Shown one piece after another: positions 1 to 15,483 of a DNA stretch of 64,000 nt (its first letter is position 1; each line of letters starts with the position of its first letter). Location of the stretch: contig NC_134137.1 of NCBI RefSeq assembly GCF_033958435.1, positions 221,753,501 through 221,817,500 of the forward strand, in the 5' to 3' direction. This DNA comes from Carettochelys insculpta. Its lineage: Eukaryota; Chordata; Testudines; Carettochelyidae. A model generated the notes under the pieces. It was given only the letters and a program-made list of their open reading frames with translations, was not told the DNA's origin and made no database searches. The position numbers and the translations under genes were made by a program.

Positions 1-377
1 GAGCTAGTAGTTCTGAATCTGGTGAATTGCTCTATACTTCAATTATTTGTGCAGTACATTGGGATTTTGATTTTTAACCATTTGTGTGTATTTCTGTGTA
101 GGCTAATTTCAGATCTGTTCAGTGAAATTACACAGTGATCTGCAGGACCTATAATTACTCTATAGTTACAGTTTTATATTCCCGTTTCTACCATATAATT
201 ACAGAAAATTAACATATTTTCCTTTGTAACTAGTAGCACTACCATATCACACTCACTCATTCTCTGTCCCTTTTCACTCCAACTTTTTCTCCTTTATGCT
301 TTTTTCTGTTGACCTTTCTTCTTCCATCACCTCACCATTGGAAGAAATATCTCCTTCTTCAAAAGCCCCAGCTCCTC
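1..377. other. Sequence downstream of GPR15, no gene seen
   Basis: This AT-rich stretch lies 3' of GPR15 on the minus strand and would hold its 3' UTR. I see no coding exon and no convincing repeat. The polyadenylation site cannot be fixed by eye. Confidence 0.4.
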
Positions 378-1469
378 TCAGAATGACATGGAACGTCTCC
401 GTAGCCTGGTAACATCCTCCCCATGAATAAAAGCAGACAAGGTATGGCTGGTGCGAGTGTCGATTGTGTCGGAACTGCTCCCAGTGCCGTGGACCTGCAC
501 CCCTGGATGTAGGCACTGCAAGATGGTCCTGCGGATATAGCTGTCGAAACAGTAATAGATGAAGGGGTTGACACAGCTGTTGGCAAATGCAAAAGGGCTG
601 CTTACTTGCATGCCTGCCTGGGCAAGAACACGAAGACAGAAAGGTAGCATCGAGTCTTGGAGCCCAGAGATGATAGCCAGAAGCTTGAAAATGTTGAAGG
701 GAATCCAGGAGAAAACAAAGGCAGCCACTACAATGAAGACGATCTTGATAGATTTTCTCAGCTTTTTGTCATGTTTCCCAGACTTCTGATAATGCATGCA
801 AAGTTTCTTGGTGATGGAGCAGTAGAAGGTCAAGATGCTCAGCAAGGGGAAAAAGAAGGCCAGAATTAACATGATCAGTGACACAATCCGTCTAGTGGGT
901 GTGAGTGGCACATCTGTGCAGTAAGGCTGGTCTTTATGTTGCCTCAGTTCTCTGGATAGAAGAGTGGGAAGCCCCAGGAGGCAGGAGAGAAGCCAGATGC
1001 AGGCGCAAAGTCCATTAGTGTAGAATCTTGTTCTAACTTTCCTGGCTACAGAGGGGTGTATGATGGCCAGGTATCGGTCAGCACTCATGCAAGTGAGGAG
1101 GAAAATACTGCAATACATGTTGACTGAGATGATGTAGGAACTGCCCTTGCAGAGAAAGGAGCCAGACCTCCAGATCCCCAGCGAGATCTCCTTGTCCACC
1201 CAGAGTGGCAGTGTGAGGAGGAAAACAAAGTCAGAGACAGCTAAGTTGATGATAAAGATGTCTATCTGCCTGTGGACTCCCAGTTTGAAGACCAGGGCTC
1301 CTATTAAGATGGAATTGCCAGTGATTCCCAGCAGAAACACAGTGGCATAAAGAACGGGAAGAAAAATGTCCATGTATGGGACTTGCAGACTTTGGCAGTA
1401 GTCTTCAGGAGGACCCTCCGTGGGTGAATAGTAATAGCTATCATTGTAGGGGAAAGTTGTCTCAGGCAT
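378..1469 (-). CDS. GPR15: GPR15, class A G-protein-coupled receptor
   Basis: An intact 363-residue single-exon ORF. GPR15 is a chemoattractant-receptor-like GPCR that guides T cells to gut and skin in mammals; that role is family knowledge. Visible landmarks are a tyrosine- and acid-rich N-terminus (Tyr8, Tyr12-14, Tyr24; likely sulfation) with an N-glycosylation site at Asn9, Asn52 in TM1, Asp80 in TM2, Cys107 at the top of TM3 to pair with the PYC cysteine in loop 2, DRY at 131-133, the FSWIPFN segment in TM6 and NPFIYY in TM7. The C-terminus ends RRRSMSF, matching the Arg-rich phosphoserine end that binds 14-3-3 in the human protein. Length is close to human (about 360). TM2-loop 1 and the Asn-Pro-x-x-Tyr region resemble human GPR15 most strongly. 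The gene is divergent from CLDND1, as in human. A splice-acceptor-like TTTTCTTTTAG abuts the ATG, so a 5' UTR intron is possible. An extra Cys pair (Cys25 and one in loop 3) is discussed as a finding. Confidence 0.95.
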   Translation of the reverse strand: MPETTFPYNDSYYYSPTEGPPEDYCQSLQVPYMDIFLPVLYATVFLLGITGNSILIGALVFKLGVHRQIDIFIINLAVSDFVFLLTLPLWVDKEISLGIWRSGSFLCKGSSYIISVNMYCSIFLLTCMSADRYLAIIHPSVARKVRTRFYTNGLCACIWLLSCLLGLPTLLSRELRQHKDQPYCTDVPLTPTRRIVSLIMLILAFFFPLLSILTFYCSITKKLCMHYQKSGKHDKKLRKSIKIVFIVVAAFVFSWIPFNIFKLLAIISGLQDSMLPFCLRVLAQAGMQVSSPFAFANSCVNPFIYYCFDSYIRRTILQCLHPGVQVHGTGSSSDTIDTRTSHTLSAFIHGEDVTRLRRRSMSF

Positions 1470-4400
1470 CTAAAAGAAAAAAAATCGTCAAACTCTGTCT
1501 CTGAATGAGCTGGCACTCTGATTGCCAGAGACCACAGGACTGATCTTTCTTTCTTCTTTTTTTTTCCCCTGAAGATCTTATGAAACACCTTTTTTAAAAA
1601 AAACACACACACTTTGATATTCACAATCTGTATCGCTGTCAGCCAATCATAAGGACAAGCAAAGAGGGAGGGGGGACTGATTAGTTAAACCCAATCAAGG
1701 CAGAAGGTCTCTAGGAGTAGATGGGGTTGAGTTGGTGTGTGTTTTGTTTTGTGTTTTTTTTGTTTTTTTTTTTTCATTTTGCATTTGACCTGGAGCCTTT
1801 TAAATTCAGCTATTTTTCAAAGATTTTGAGTGGATTGATTTAAAGATTTTCTTTTTCTTTCTTAAGTGATTATAGGTGATGAAGAGAAAACAGGAAACAG
1901 TTAATTCAATGTTCTGTTCTTTTCCCATTATCTTTGGCTGAATTATTAGCCTATTTACATTTTTTTTTCTGAGGTTTGGACGTTTATACTGTGGCTTATG
2001 TTGTCCACTGATTTTTCTCGTTAGCGTATCCCCTAATAAGTACAACTAAGGAAAACTATTTAAAACCCTGTCTTATCCATTCTAACATGTAGCAGCAAAT
2101 CCTTATGTTCCAGTGGTTAGATCAACACAGTGTGTTATCAGTCTTGGCCTGCAGAACTACCTGCTTTTCCATTTCTGGATTCCTCTCTGTGTGCCTCAGT
2201 CAGAAAGGGTCCTTATTTCCATTTTCTACTTAATTTCAAAGATAAAATTGCTCTTCCTTCCCTATCACCAGTTTGGCCTAAGTAGCTCATGCCAAATCTC
2301 CAAAATGCCCATTTATTGCAGTCCTGCCTCTGCCCCAGCATGACCAATTCTATGCCATTCTGGTGTGTAGCTCCTGAGAGACTCCCTTTTGCAGTCACAC
2401 TTAAAGCTTTTCTAATGCATTTAATCTCTGATCTGCACCATCTGCTGTCATTCCAGTTTCAAGCTACCCCATGTTCAGCTCTGTCAGCGTGCTTAGTTTG
2501 GATTTAGAATCTCTGTTTTAAAGTGCTTGATTCCAGTACAGCTTTGCAAATACCAGTAATCCTGAACAGCATCATGTCTGATTGGGAAGGTTGAAGACCA
2601 GTGGTAAACCAGCCAATAAACCTCAGTTCTGATTTTCCCCCAGTCTTCCCTGCCTTCTTCTAGCCTTCTCCTCCCCTTTGATCTGCAAGCCCTCCAGTTT
2701 ATCCAGCCTAGAGCTGCCACCTCAACTCTGCCAATGACCTATGAAAAGCATCCTCTGATGTTTGAAACCTGCAGAAGCCCCATACCATATGACATAGTAC
2801 TTAAAGAGAAATGGGCTAAGCCTCATAGCTTAGAAAATTTAAAGATGCAGTGTCAGATCTTGCCAGGCACAGCGATGGACTGGGTTAATGCATCATCAAT
2901 GATCCAAGAAACTTTCGCATTGGTCCACAAAGTAGAAGATTTTGAGAGCCTCGTGGTTTGGGATTTGAATTTTTTTTGGATATGAGGTGGACTGTGAAAA
3001 GCTCTCTCTTTTGAAGTGATCATAGACTAGAAAGGTTTGAGACCCCTTGGACTGAACAAGATGACAGAACTTTCCCATCTCTTATTTCTATGATTCTGTG
3101 GCATAGTGATGAGAGATGGTGGAAAAATAGGAATATAGTTTGCAAAAAATTGTCCCTGTGTTTCTTTAAAATGTTTAAATTCAGATGTTTTCAACCAGCT
3201 CTAATACTGAGTTGAGAACTGGGCCGTCTTCATTTCTAATCAAAGGGACTTTTTTGGTTCAAAAATGACTTGCAAAATTGTATACCTGTGTGGGATGGCC
3301 TCTCTCTGCCAGGAAATACATTAAACTAAAATAAGCTCGGCTATAATTCCAGGACACTAGAAAATACATGTGATATACTCCTTTATAATGTATGCAGATC
3401 TAGATTCAGGGGAAACTCAAATGTGTGCAGGGATCTCTCCCCATCTCTCATGTTAACAATTTAATAGCAGTTTCTCTTTTGAGTCATTTTTCCCACAGTG
3501 CTCTGAAGCCTAGAATCTGTAATAAATATTTTCAAAGGCCTTAATTGAACCATCAAGATGTGCATGGGCCCAGACTGAAAAAAACTATGTAGTTGTACCT
3601 TAATCATTTCACAAACATTCTTTCTTTACAGTTTGTTAAATTCAGTTATTTAAAGATTAGCATGTACAAGTCCAATATGAAGCCTTATCGTAAATAATTA
3701 AAATGTGATTTATGAAAATAAAGCAGCAAAATGTATCCCAAAAATATTAGCCTTGCTTTTGTTTTGTGTTAATTCAATAAGTACTCTTATTCATGTCATA
3801 GGCCTCGATTTTCTTTCAACCACATCTACAGCCAGGTTTTCACGAGACCTTCACTTCCATTTTTGCACCTAAATTAGGACCAGGTTTTTGTACTTCTCAG
3901 ATCTGTGGCCAGATTTTCAAAAGGCTCAGGCAAGCCACACGGATGCTGAAGTCTTCTGAATTTCAGTTGTTTGGTGCAAATTCACATTCGTGCTCAGGTT
4001 CTGTTTTAATGGCTACAATTTTGCAATGTTCCTGTTTTTCAAAAATGCATCTTGGGACAATTTTACATACGTTGATCATGCTTAAAATGCATTATTGCCT
4101 TTAGATATATAACTAATATTACCTCAGTAGTCGCAGCATTCTAAATCTTCCCTATGGTAAAAGAACAAGGTAATTTAAGGCACAATTGGGATGCTCTTAA
4201 ACACGATGGCTGTAAATTGAAGTATGATTTCATTTCTCTTAAAGCTGCAGCATTTTTGTAGAAAATAATAAGGAAAATCTCTGATATACTGAAAGACTGA
4301 GGCTACGCATGGGATACTAGCCTTCTGATTGAGTGACAAACTGAGAAACAAGATACATGGCCCCACAGTTGGCACAGGCAATGTAAGGTAATATTGATTT

Positions 4401-6137
4401 TAATTTCTTGAATGCAAATAAAATTTTCTGTAACCTTAGATTCATGATTCAGCATTTCCAACATAAAGATTTATCATTGCCTGATACTCTTGCTGTTCAT
4501 AGTTACTTATTCAGCATGCTTTTCATGAACCTTTTACATGTGCCTCAAGCTCTATGCTGGGTATGTTTCTATAAAATGAACTAATAAATCAAATAAAAAT
4601 GTAATAAACAGTGAGATAATGAGTGGAACAGAGGTAGATGTGGTTATAAACCAAAGCACAATCGTTCCTAACTGGATGCAGTTCAGAAGGCTGTTTTAAA
4701 GAGAACAGGTTCTGCAAACCCATTAGTAAAGAAAAATTGTTTTGTCAAGACTGGCTATGGCAAGTTTTCAAGCACCCAGCTAATACAGACTCCAGCTTGG
4801 GGTCTCTTTGTCACTTATTGTAATAGCAAGAAGCATGCCAGCTGAGCAGGGTCATTTTCTTTGTTTGGTTCCAGCTTAGGATACCTGAAATGCTCTTCAT
4901 GCCAGATATAGGACACCTTGCCCACCATAAAGGGAATGTGGTAAACTAGGTAGGTTAAGCACCACAGACACTGAACCAATATATAAGCAAGAGGGTAGTT
5001 TTGTAGATGGAAGTGGGTGGAGGCCTTGGCTTCCAACCTGCACTGCTGCTTGTGAGAGATGTAGGGCACGTTCTCCCCCTATTGGATTTCTCTCCTTACA
5101 GCAATTATAGTTGACAACTAGGGTTTAGAAAAAAAGAATTGTTCTGTTAAAAAAACAAAGGGTCCTGGGCCACCGGCTAAGTAGGTAAGTAAATAGGAGA
5201 GAAGAAACCAACAGTGAGCAGTAAAAACCAAGAGATCATGTGAAGAATTCTAATGGAGTCTACTGTTATTGCTGCTGGGGTATTTGAAAGGCTGGTCATT
5301 GGCTGAATTTTTTTTACCAACATTTTGAATAAACATTTTGAATAAAATGCTCCTTTTACAGAGATATTTTAAGATGTGTTTTGCTGTGTTTTTTTTTAGA
5401 TAAAAGTTGTTTAGGGCCTTCATTATCTTTCCATACAAATACTAACAAATCTTATTCAGAATCCATGTTTATCTTTAATCAAACCAGTTTTTGAAAAACT
5501 GTTAAAGATACACAGAAACAGAATGAGGGGCCAAGAGAGTATGCAACTGTTGATTGGCACATGGGGCAGAATTTCAAGGCTCTGGTGTTCAGTGGGGTTT
5601 AGGGTGGGCATATAAACTCTGGCAGAAATCCTGGTGGCATCTGGCCTCGTGTGCCTCTCCTCCCCTCTCCATCCCATGTGGCAGCCCTGATGGAGAACTC
5701 AGTTTTGGTTTTTCAAAATTTTGTTGGTGAGGTTTTGGTTGTGTAACACCAAAGTTTTGAATCAAAACTCGTTTTACAGATTTCTTTGCCTGTTTACGCC
5801 CCCCCACTCCCATTTTACCTGTGCAGGCTATGTAGGAGGAGAGGGGAAATTACATGGCCTGGGGAGGTCATTGTTGCCAGCATCTGTGATTTTTATTGCC
5901 ACTTTCACACACACAGTGGTTCTCCTTGGAGCCCTGGCAGATGCAGCCAGGACATTGTCACCTGCTGTTTGAAAAGCAGCGTAGGATGCTCTCCCTCTGT
6001 GGGGCAGGGAATATCTGGGCAGCCTGACCTAGTTATATCCTCTAAGGCATGTTTTAAAATAACTTCTATTAGGATTTTTCCAGCTAGCTCCTGCCCCCAT
6101 AGGGCAGGAGCTGGCGAATAGCAGGTACCTAGCCACG
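1470..6137. other. GPR15-CLDND1 intergenic region
   Basis: This contains the GPR15 upstream sequence and AT-rich DNA. Pyrimidine/T-rich tracts lie at 1551-1570 and 1741-1780. I see no second gene. One hydrophobic minus-strand ORF at 4815-5069 is not recognised and is treated as a finding. A segment near 3903-3960 resembles a dispersed repeat seen again near 59.4 kb (both read around CCAGATTTT), but I cannot name it. Confidence 0.4.
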
Positions 6138-6142
6138 CTCAG

Positions 6143-6508
6143 GGTGCATCTACACTTGCATTCCTCTTTTGAAAGATGTATGCAAATGAGGTAAATCAAA
6201 AATACAAATAAGGTATACATTCGCATATGACACCTCATTTGCATATTCTAATTTCAAAAACGTCTTTGGAAAGAAGAAAGCCCGTGTAGATGCTGCTCTT
6301 TCAAAAGTAAACACCATCTTCGAAAGACTCCTTCTTCCCATTAAATAAAGGAAAGAAGGATTATTTCGAAGATGGGCTTACTTTTGACAGAGCACCGTCT
6401 GCCCTGGCTTTCTTCTTTCAAAAGAAGCTCTTTTTGAAAAGAGAATATGCAAATTTATACCTCATTTGCCTACCTCTTTTGAAAGAGCAATGGAAGTGTA
6501 GATGCACC
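6143..6508. mobile_element. Fold-back MITE with TCTACAC termini, copy H
   Basis: The element starts GGTGCATCTACAC and ends with the inverse, GTGTAGATGCACC. It is flanked by perfect 5-bp duplications CTCAG (6138-6142 and 6509-6513). The body is an imperfect long palindrome with repeated ATGCAAAT/CTCATTTGC and TTCGAAAG words around a centre near 6340. It is the same family as 43232-43642. It lies about 150 bp upstream of the CLDND1 promoter motifs. Confidence 0.8.
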
Positions 6509-6639
6509 CTCAGGGTCTGCAGGTGTGAGGAGACCCAGCCAAGCTGTGCGAGGAGGCCGTGGTGCACTATGTTGCCTGAGCACAAAGCAGCTCTGTCCCT
6601 TGGCCCCGAGCTGCCCTCTGCCCCACCAGCGCCTGGAGG

Positions 6640-6934
6640 GGTCCTGCTCAGGCCCTAACAGACTACAATTCCCAGCATACGGAGCGCCGTGCAGAAACTC
6701 CACTTCCCACAATGCACTGCGAACAGCTTCCCTTGTGAACGACGCGTCATAGGCAGCTCCGCGCAGAGTCCGTTGAGAGCGCCGAGGCGGAGCCAGCGGG
6801 GGTACTACAAGTCCCAGGATGCCTCGCGGCGGGATAAGCGTCGGCGGTGCTGCTCCCCTCTGCCCGCGCGGTGCGGGGGTTGGAGACGGAAGCGGCAGCG
6901 CGGAGTGGGAAGAGGGGTGTGAGGAGGATGGACT
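6640..6934 (+). promoter_or_regulatory. CLDND1: CLDND1 CpG-rich promoter and non-coding exon 1
   Basis: CpG density rises sharply from about 6680 to 6980, unlike the flanks. Three motifs of the ZNF143/THAP11 type (consensus ACTACAATTCCCAGCATGC) are present: ACTACAATTCCCAGCATAC at 6662-6680, a partial TTCCCACAATGCACTGCG at 6704-6721, and ACTACAAGTCCCAGGATGC at 6804-6822. No TATA box is seen. A good donor (GGACT/GTGAGT) ends a predicted non-coding first exon at 6934. The transcription start is not determined and probably falls between about 6820 and 6900. Start and exon limits are inferred. Confidence 0.7.
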
Positions 6935-7289
6935 GTGAGTGCGGGCGGCACGTGCGGGGGGCGTTGGGCGGGGGCGGAGCATTGCCCTGCAGGGGTGGGG
7001 GGCAGCGCACGGTGGAGGGGGGCAGGAATGGGGCGTTGTGTGAGGGGAAAAGGGAGGATACAAGGGGCGGGGGGCAGCGCGCTGAGGGAGGTGATTCCCC
7101 CCTCCCCCCGATGATTTTGTGCCTTACTGATTTTATTCCACTTTACATTTCTTACGCTGTCTGTGTCCTGCCCCGTCTCCCATCCCCGCATTCTCCTTGG
7201 CAGGCGCCAGCCTCTGAGATTTGTTTCTCGCCCTCCCCCTTCTTAAGAGGCCAATAAAGGCAGTGAAATACCCCCTGGACAATGAGCAC

Positions 7290-7796
7290 CACGTTTCGGA
7301 GAAGCTCTAGACAGATTGGAGGGAGAGGAAGAAATACTGGGAGGACCAACCACAGCGATTAAATCTCTGGAAAGCGACCTATGAGGGAAGACTGAAAGAA
7401 TTGAGGTTGTTTCGCGTGGAAAAGAGCAGACCTAGCGGGGACATGACAACTGCTTTCAAGCGTCTAACAAGTTGTTTGTTGCAAGTGGAAGGGAGGAGTT
7501 TATTCTCCTTGACCTCTGAGGTTAGGATAGGACGCAGTGGGCTTAAACTGAAGCAAATGAGGCTTAGGTTGGATATTAGGAAGAACTTTCTAAATGCTAG
7601 GCAGGTAAACGCTGGAAGAAATTGTTTAGGGAGATTGGAGAACTTCCATCATTGGAGGTTTTTTGGTTTTTTTTTTGTTTTTTTAAAGAGCGGTTTAGAC
7701 AAACAGGCAGGGATGGTCTAAATGGTGCTTGGTCCTACTGTGAGTGCAGGAGGTTGGATATGATGACCTCTGAAGATACTTTCCAGTTCTGTGAAG
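7290..7796 (+). mobile_element. CR1 LINE 3' end
   Basis: This reads as the CR1 3' region: the stretch around GGTTGGATATTAGGAAGAAC at 7568, the run 'GGAGGTTGGATATGATGACC' near 7750, and the ending TTCCAGTTCTGTGA match the amniote CR1 3' terminus. It is 5'-truncated and lies in CLDND1 intron 1. Confidence 0.75.
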
Positions 7797-8626
7797 ACCA
7801 CCATTACCCTTGCTATCAGTGTGTGAGAGACACAGTACATTGTTAGGTTAAAAATCATATTTTCTCAAGTTTTGATACAATTCTTAAATAGCCTCAGTAT
7901 TTATTGGCAAAATCATCAAAAGGAGAGCATTGAGGAATTTAATTCTGCTTGTTCATAGTACATAGAACTACAAACATGAATTATTTCGTTCAAGCAAATG
8001 TTTTCATTTAATTTTTATTAACAGTTTTCTAAGGTTAACCATTTAACATAAATGGCTAATATTATGCTTAAACTATCATATTTATGTCCCTCTGAAGCTA
8101 TAATTATTTGTGAATTGTTGAGGATTAAGAGAAAACTGAATGAATGGTGCCCTTAGGATAGATGGGGAAACTTGCACTTCCTTTTTCTGATTGCTACCCT
8201 CTTAAAGGAAAAAAAGAAAAGAAAAGCTGTACCCCTTCAGTAAATAAGTTGCTCCACTTTGAACTAAGGTTCCAATGATCCCAGAGAAGTTGAGAGGCAG
8301 AGTTTTGTTTTAGTTTAGTGTGAGTAACACTCTGGGTCTGAAAAACTGTATAATTTTCGTGTTATGAAAAGGGAGGATCACCACATTGTAAGGCTTCCAA
8401 GGAAAGTAAAAAAGGATAAATAGGGCATTCTGGGATTTTTCTTGCTCACTTTAAAAAAAGAAGCACAATTTAGGTAAATGTGATGCTGCAGTGTTTAAAG
8501 CCATTCTGATTTTGGTACAATAGAGGCAACAGTAGAATGTCAGCAATGGGTGGCTGAGAGGTAAAAGGGACGGGAAATGCTAATTTGGTACTTTCATTAT
8601 TTGCCTTGAGTTAAATTCTCTCTGAG

Positions 8627-8915
8627 GTCTGGCCTATACTAGGGATCAAAGTCGATCCCAGATACGCATTTCTAGCCACGCCATTAGGGTAGCTAGAATC
8701 TATATATCAGGATCAACTTTGTTCCCTAGTTTAGCTCAGGGTTCTTCGGGCTTGCACCCACGTCCCTTTCTTTACGTGATAGCATAGAGTACCAGGGTCA
8801 ATGGCTGAGTCCAGAGAAATCAATTTTGCCACGTCTTCACACACACGGCAAAATTGATCTCTGGAACATCAATTGCAGCATCTTGAACCCCACTGTAACT
8901 GTAGACATATAGTGC
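8627..8915. mobile_element. Degraded MITE with TCTACAC-type ends
   Basis: Starts near GGCCTATACTAGGGATC and ends near ACTGTAGACATAT, with internal GATCAA/TTGATC inverted words. The ends are decayed, so no duplication was confirmed. It lies in CLDND1 intron 1. Confidence 0.4.
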
Positions 8916-9758
8916 TGAGTGCTGTTTTTCTAGCAGTTGGTACCATGAGGTGCAATGTAGTCGCTCATTGACTGTGTTTTGCTAATAGGTGTAAAACAAA
9001 GGCCCTGATCAATACCCAATACATTTTTCCCTAGTGTCCTGACTCCTGAGCAAATTTCAGTTAGTGCATTTACATTCTTCCTGTCTCAGTTGGATACATT
9101 ATTTACCCCGGGGTGATTCTATTAAAAATCAAAATGTCAAACAATATTTTAAAATTCTGCATATTTTTGTCATAATGTAATCACACCAGTTTCAATTATT
9201 TTTGGTAATTTTTTTCATAATGCCAGTCAGCAACTATGTCTAACAATACAGACAACAAAAAAATCAGGAACATTTTTTGATAAATAGATGTACTAGGCAT
9301 ATTATCACAGAACTTTGAGAAATAATATGTTTGTCTTGTAGTTTGTATATTTCCTGCACCCATGAGAATCTGTGCAAAGGCGTGCAGGAACTGGGGTAAT
9401 GGAAGACCTAAAGGAGAGGGAAGTAATTGCTGGGAAGGAGCCTGGGAGTGTGTCTGGAGGGGTGTTCATTTGAATAAAAACAAATATATTTGGCAAAGCA
9501 AATATTCCCACATCAGGGTTTCTGTGCTGCTATGTCATAGTGATTTGTGTGCATCATCCCTCTTTTGAGGGTAAACTCACTTGTAATTTGTTTGCCACTA
9601 TTCAGATTGTATAGAACCAAGGACACTGACAGACTCAGTACTACTAAGTATACCTTCTGTAAAGAAATTTTAGATTCTGGTGGACAAAAGGCAGAAGTGT
9701 GACTGATCACTACTAAGCTTTAGAAATCTTAATTCCGTCCACTCTCCCAGTCACTAAA

Positions 9759-10001
9759 GGTATGTCTACACTGTGTGGCTGACCAGTGCCAGCTGATTTG
9801 GACTCACAGGGCTCTGGCTAAGGGCCTGTTCAGTTGCAGTTAGACATTCAGCCTTAGGCTACAGTCTGAGCTCTTGGACCCTCCCACCTCGGAGCCCATA
9901 CTCCAGTCCATGCCTAAAGAACACCACAGCTAAGCAGCGCTTTAGCCCAAGTCAGCTGACATGGGCCAGCTACAGTCATCTAATGTCAGTGTAGACATAC
10001 C
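9759..10001. mobile_element. MITE with GGTATGTCTACAC termini
   Basis: Ends are perfectly inverted: GGTATGTCTACAC and GTGTAGACATACC. The flanking 5-mers CTAAA and CTCAG agree at only 3 of 5 positions, so the duplication is decayed or the boundary is slightly off. It is in CLDND1 intron 1. Confidence 0.6.
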
Positions 10002-10583
10002 CTCAGTCTCTTCCCATCTTTAAATCTCAATTTAAAGTACTTTCTATATGCCTTGGCATATAACTGACACTGTAAGGGATTTTATGGTACAACATAAATA
10101 TTTAAAAGTGTGCATCGTACTGCCCCCTCCGATTCTTTCCCAGGCAGTTATTTTACTCTCTCTGTGTTCTACTCCTCCTGAGTCTTGCCTAGGGCTAGAA
10201 GTGTGACTGTTTCTTTTATGTAAATACATACACCTTTGGTAGTTGAACAGGAATGGATGTCTGTTGCAAATGAAGTTGCATTAGGTGTGGGCACTGTAAT
10301 GGGAGGAGCAGACAAATGAGGTAGGATTACTCTGGTAGAAGGGACCTTGTTTAATATTTTATCTCAAATGTGTACTGAACGCTTTGGCCACTTATAATCC
10401 CTGGAGGGTTGAGGATTTGGCAGGAAACATTGCTCCTTCGTTGCCTCATGCTGAACAAGGAAAAAAGGAAAGATGTTATGCCTCCAGGGAGGGACTGGTT
10501 AAGGGATAAAGGGAAGGGAGCAGTTTATCCTACCATGTTCTACCTAGTGTTTGCTCTCCAGGGATGATGATGTTATTAATTGA

Positions 10584-13559
<2,976 letters not shown>

Positions 13560-14299
13560 ATGGGACATTGCATTTATGATCAGTTGTTGCTTCACACAGT
13601 ATTTTGCTTCAATGTTGCAGGCCTTTTCCCAATCTTATTGAATACTTCTTTTGATTGGGTATACGCTCCATGTAATATATATGCTTCTTGCAAGTTGTTT
13701 CAACGATCTGCAGGTGTTTGAAGACAAAGGCATTTGGGCCAAATGTCTAAACCTGAATAGCTTTCACTTGCTAGAAATCTGCTGAATTTTAAAAGGCTTT
13801 TATTGTATAACTTTTTAAAAAGAAAACCTTTTATTTGTGGAAATGGTCTTAAGTGCTCTCCCCCCCCTTCTTTTAATTATACTATCCTAACTGGACACAC
13901 ATCTAAATCTGATCTGGAAGAACAGGAGAGGCATCGTGGAGTAGAGCATGAATAGGGAGAGAAGAGACGGAGATGCAGGAGAAGAATAAGAGCACTACAA
14001 AGTGTGACTAGAGTATTGGGCACTATGTGTTATGAAGTGCGAGCAGGTGATGCCCCCTAAGAACACCAAGAAGCAATGGATGTGCAGAATTGCCTGTAGA
14101 AATTGGATAGCTTCATTTATGTTGTAATTTAGTTGCTCTGTCTTTCTCTTACTCTCATCAGTTGTTCCTCTCAGCCTCTTTTGACCAGGCTGATGTAATT
14201 GTGGCAGTCAGGTGCGGTTTTTGTGCTTGCTGTAAAATAGGGACTGTCCTTTACTCTGTTGAAGGGACAGCCCTCATGCAAGGTTTGGATTTAATTTGG

Positions 14300-14343
<44 letters not shown>

Positions 14344-14353
14344 AAAAAATAAA
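13560..14353 (+). other. CLDND1: CLDND1 3' UTR with candidate poly(A) signal
   Basis: No further ORF follows the TAA at 13557-13559. A (GT)n tract at 14303-14340 is followed by AATAAA at 14348-14353, and a second AATAAA lies at 14813-14818. Either could end the transcript. The UTR length is inferred. Confidence 0.45.
14303..14340 (+). repeat. (GT)n microsatellite
   Basis: Nineteen uninterrupted GT units, in the presumed CLDND1 3' UTR. Confidence 0.95.
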
Positions 14354-15156
14354 TTACCCTTTTTTAAGCTTATTTACCTAATGTAGTATGCAACAAGTCT
14401 TTTTTTTTTTTTTAAATGTGCTACTTGTTTCCCACCTTGCCCCACACGTCTAAAACACACAAATAAACCAGAGTAAAGGCTCAGAAATTGTATTGGAGTT
14501 GTGAATTTGATTGAAAAGGGGATGGCCTGGGAGAAATTAATACAACTTGTTTTGTGACTGTTGTTCATAGTGCTCAAATATGGGGGAGAGATGACCAGTT
14601 TCTATTCAAAGCTTTTTTCTTTTTCCATAGGGGCCCTTTTTTGGAAGGAGTGTGGGGGTGTTTAAATCCCTTAATTTTTAAGGTATCTGTTCATCTTTAG
14701 ATCTTCAATTAGAGGTAGAAAAAGCTTAGTTTTCAGTTAGCTCATTTCATATACAAACCTGCTCTTCAGTTGCTCAGAGTACATCCAGCCCTTGCTGTGC
14801 ATCTTGTAGTAAAATAAACCCAACATTCACAGAGTAAATAATCCTTTTCCCAGTTATCAAACAAATTTTACACCCATTCCTTTCTTGATGCTAGTTGGAT
14901 AAAAGAAACATCTCATTGAAAATGAACTGAGTTGTAACAATTTTCTGAAGAAGAATATGTATGCACCATGTTTCCATTTGCATTACTAAACTACACTGAA
15001 CCAGATTATCCTGTCTCTGACCTGTATACATCTACAGCAATTCCATATCAGTACAGTTAGTCTGGATTTACACTGCTCTATCTGATAGCAGAATTTAGCT
15101 CCCCTCCCTTTGTTGGGTAAACGGAATCCTTCTGTTACTCTTCCAGCAACTAAGTA

Positions 15157-15483
15157 CAGGGTGAACCTCTCTAATCCAGCACACTCTCATCTGGCAGCAT
15201 CTGTAATCTGATATGATTTTAATTAGCTGTGTGACTACTTATCATGAGTGTGGCCAATTTTCCTGTGTTCCCATAAAGTTTGGTTACAGCCACCAGTCCC
15301 AGCTCTCAGTGTTCTGGGCTGTTATTTAGCTGTAATTTACCCCTAAATGACTTCTAAGAGCCCAGTAAGCAGTGGAAATGTTGCTAATGCTGCTAGATAA
15401 TATTGATTTCCTGTGGTTCATCAAGTTCTTTCATTTGGCACCAGTCATATTCTGAGAGTGCCGGACTAGAGAGGATCAATCTG
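15157..15483. mobile_element. Tigger/mariner-like MITE, copy 1
   Basis: Bounded by TA on both sides (15155-15156, 15484-15485), with inverted ends CAGGGTGAACCTCTCTAATC and GAGAGGATCAATCTG. A TA target and CAG start fit the Tc1/mariner superfamily, Tigger branch. Related copies are at 38.0-38.3 kb and 39367-39692. Confidence 0.7.

Noticed and set aside
6470..7257. Several long frames in the CLDND1 CpG region on both strands
   Set aside because: GC-rich promoter sequence lacks stop codons by composition; no domain is seen, and the exon 1 splice explains the region.
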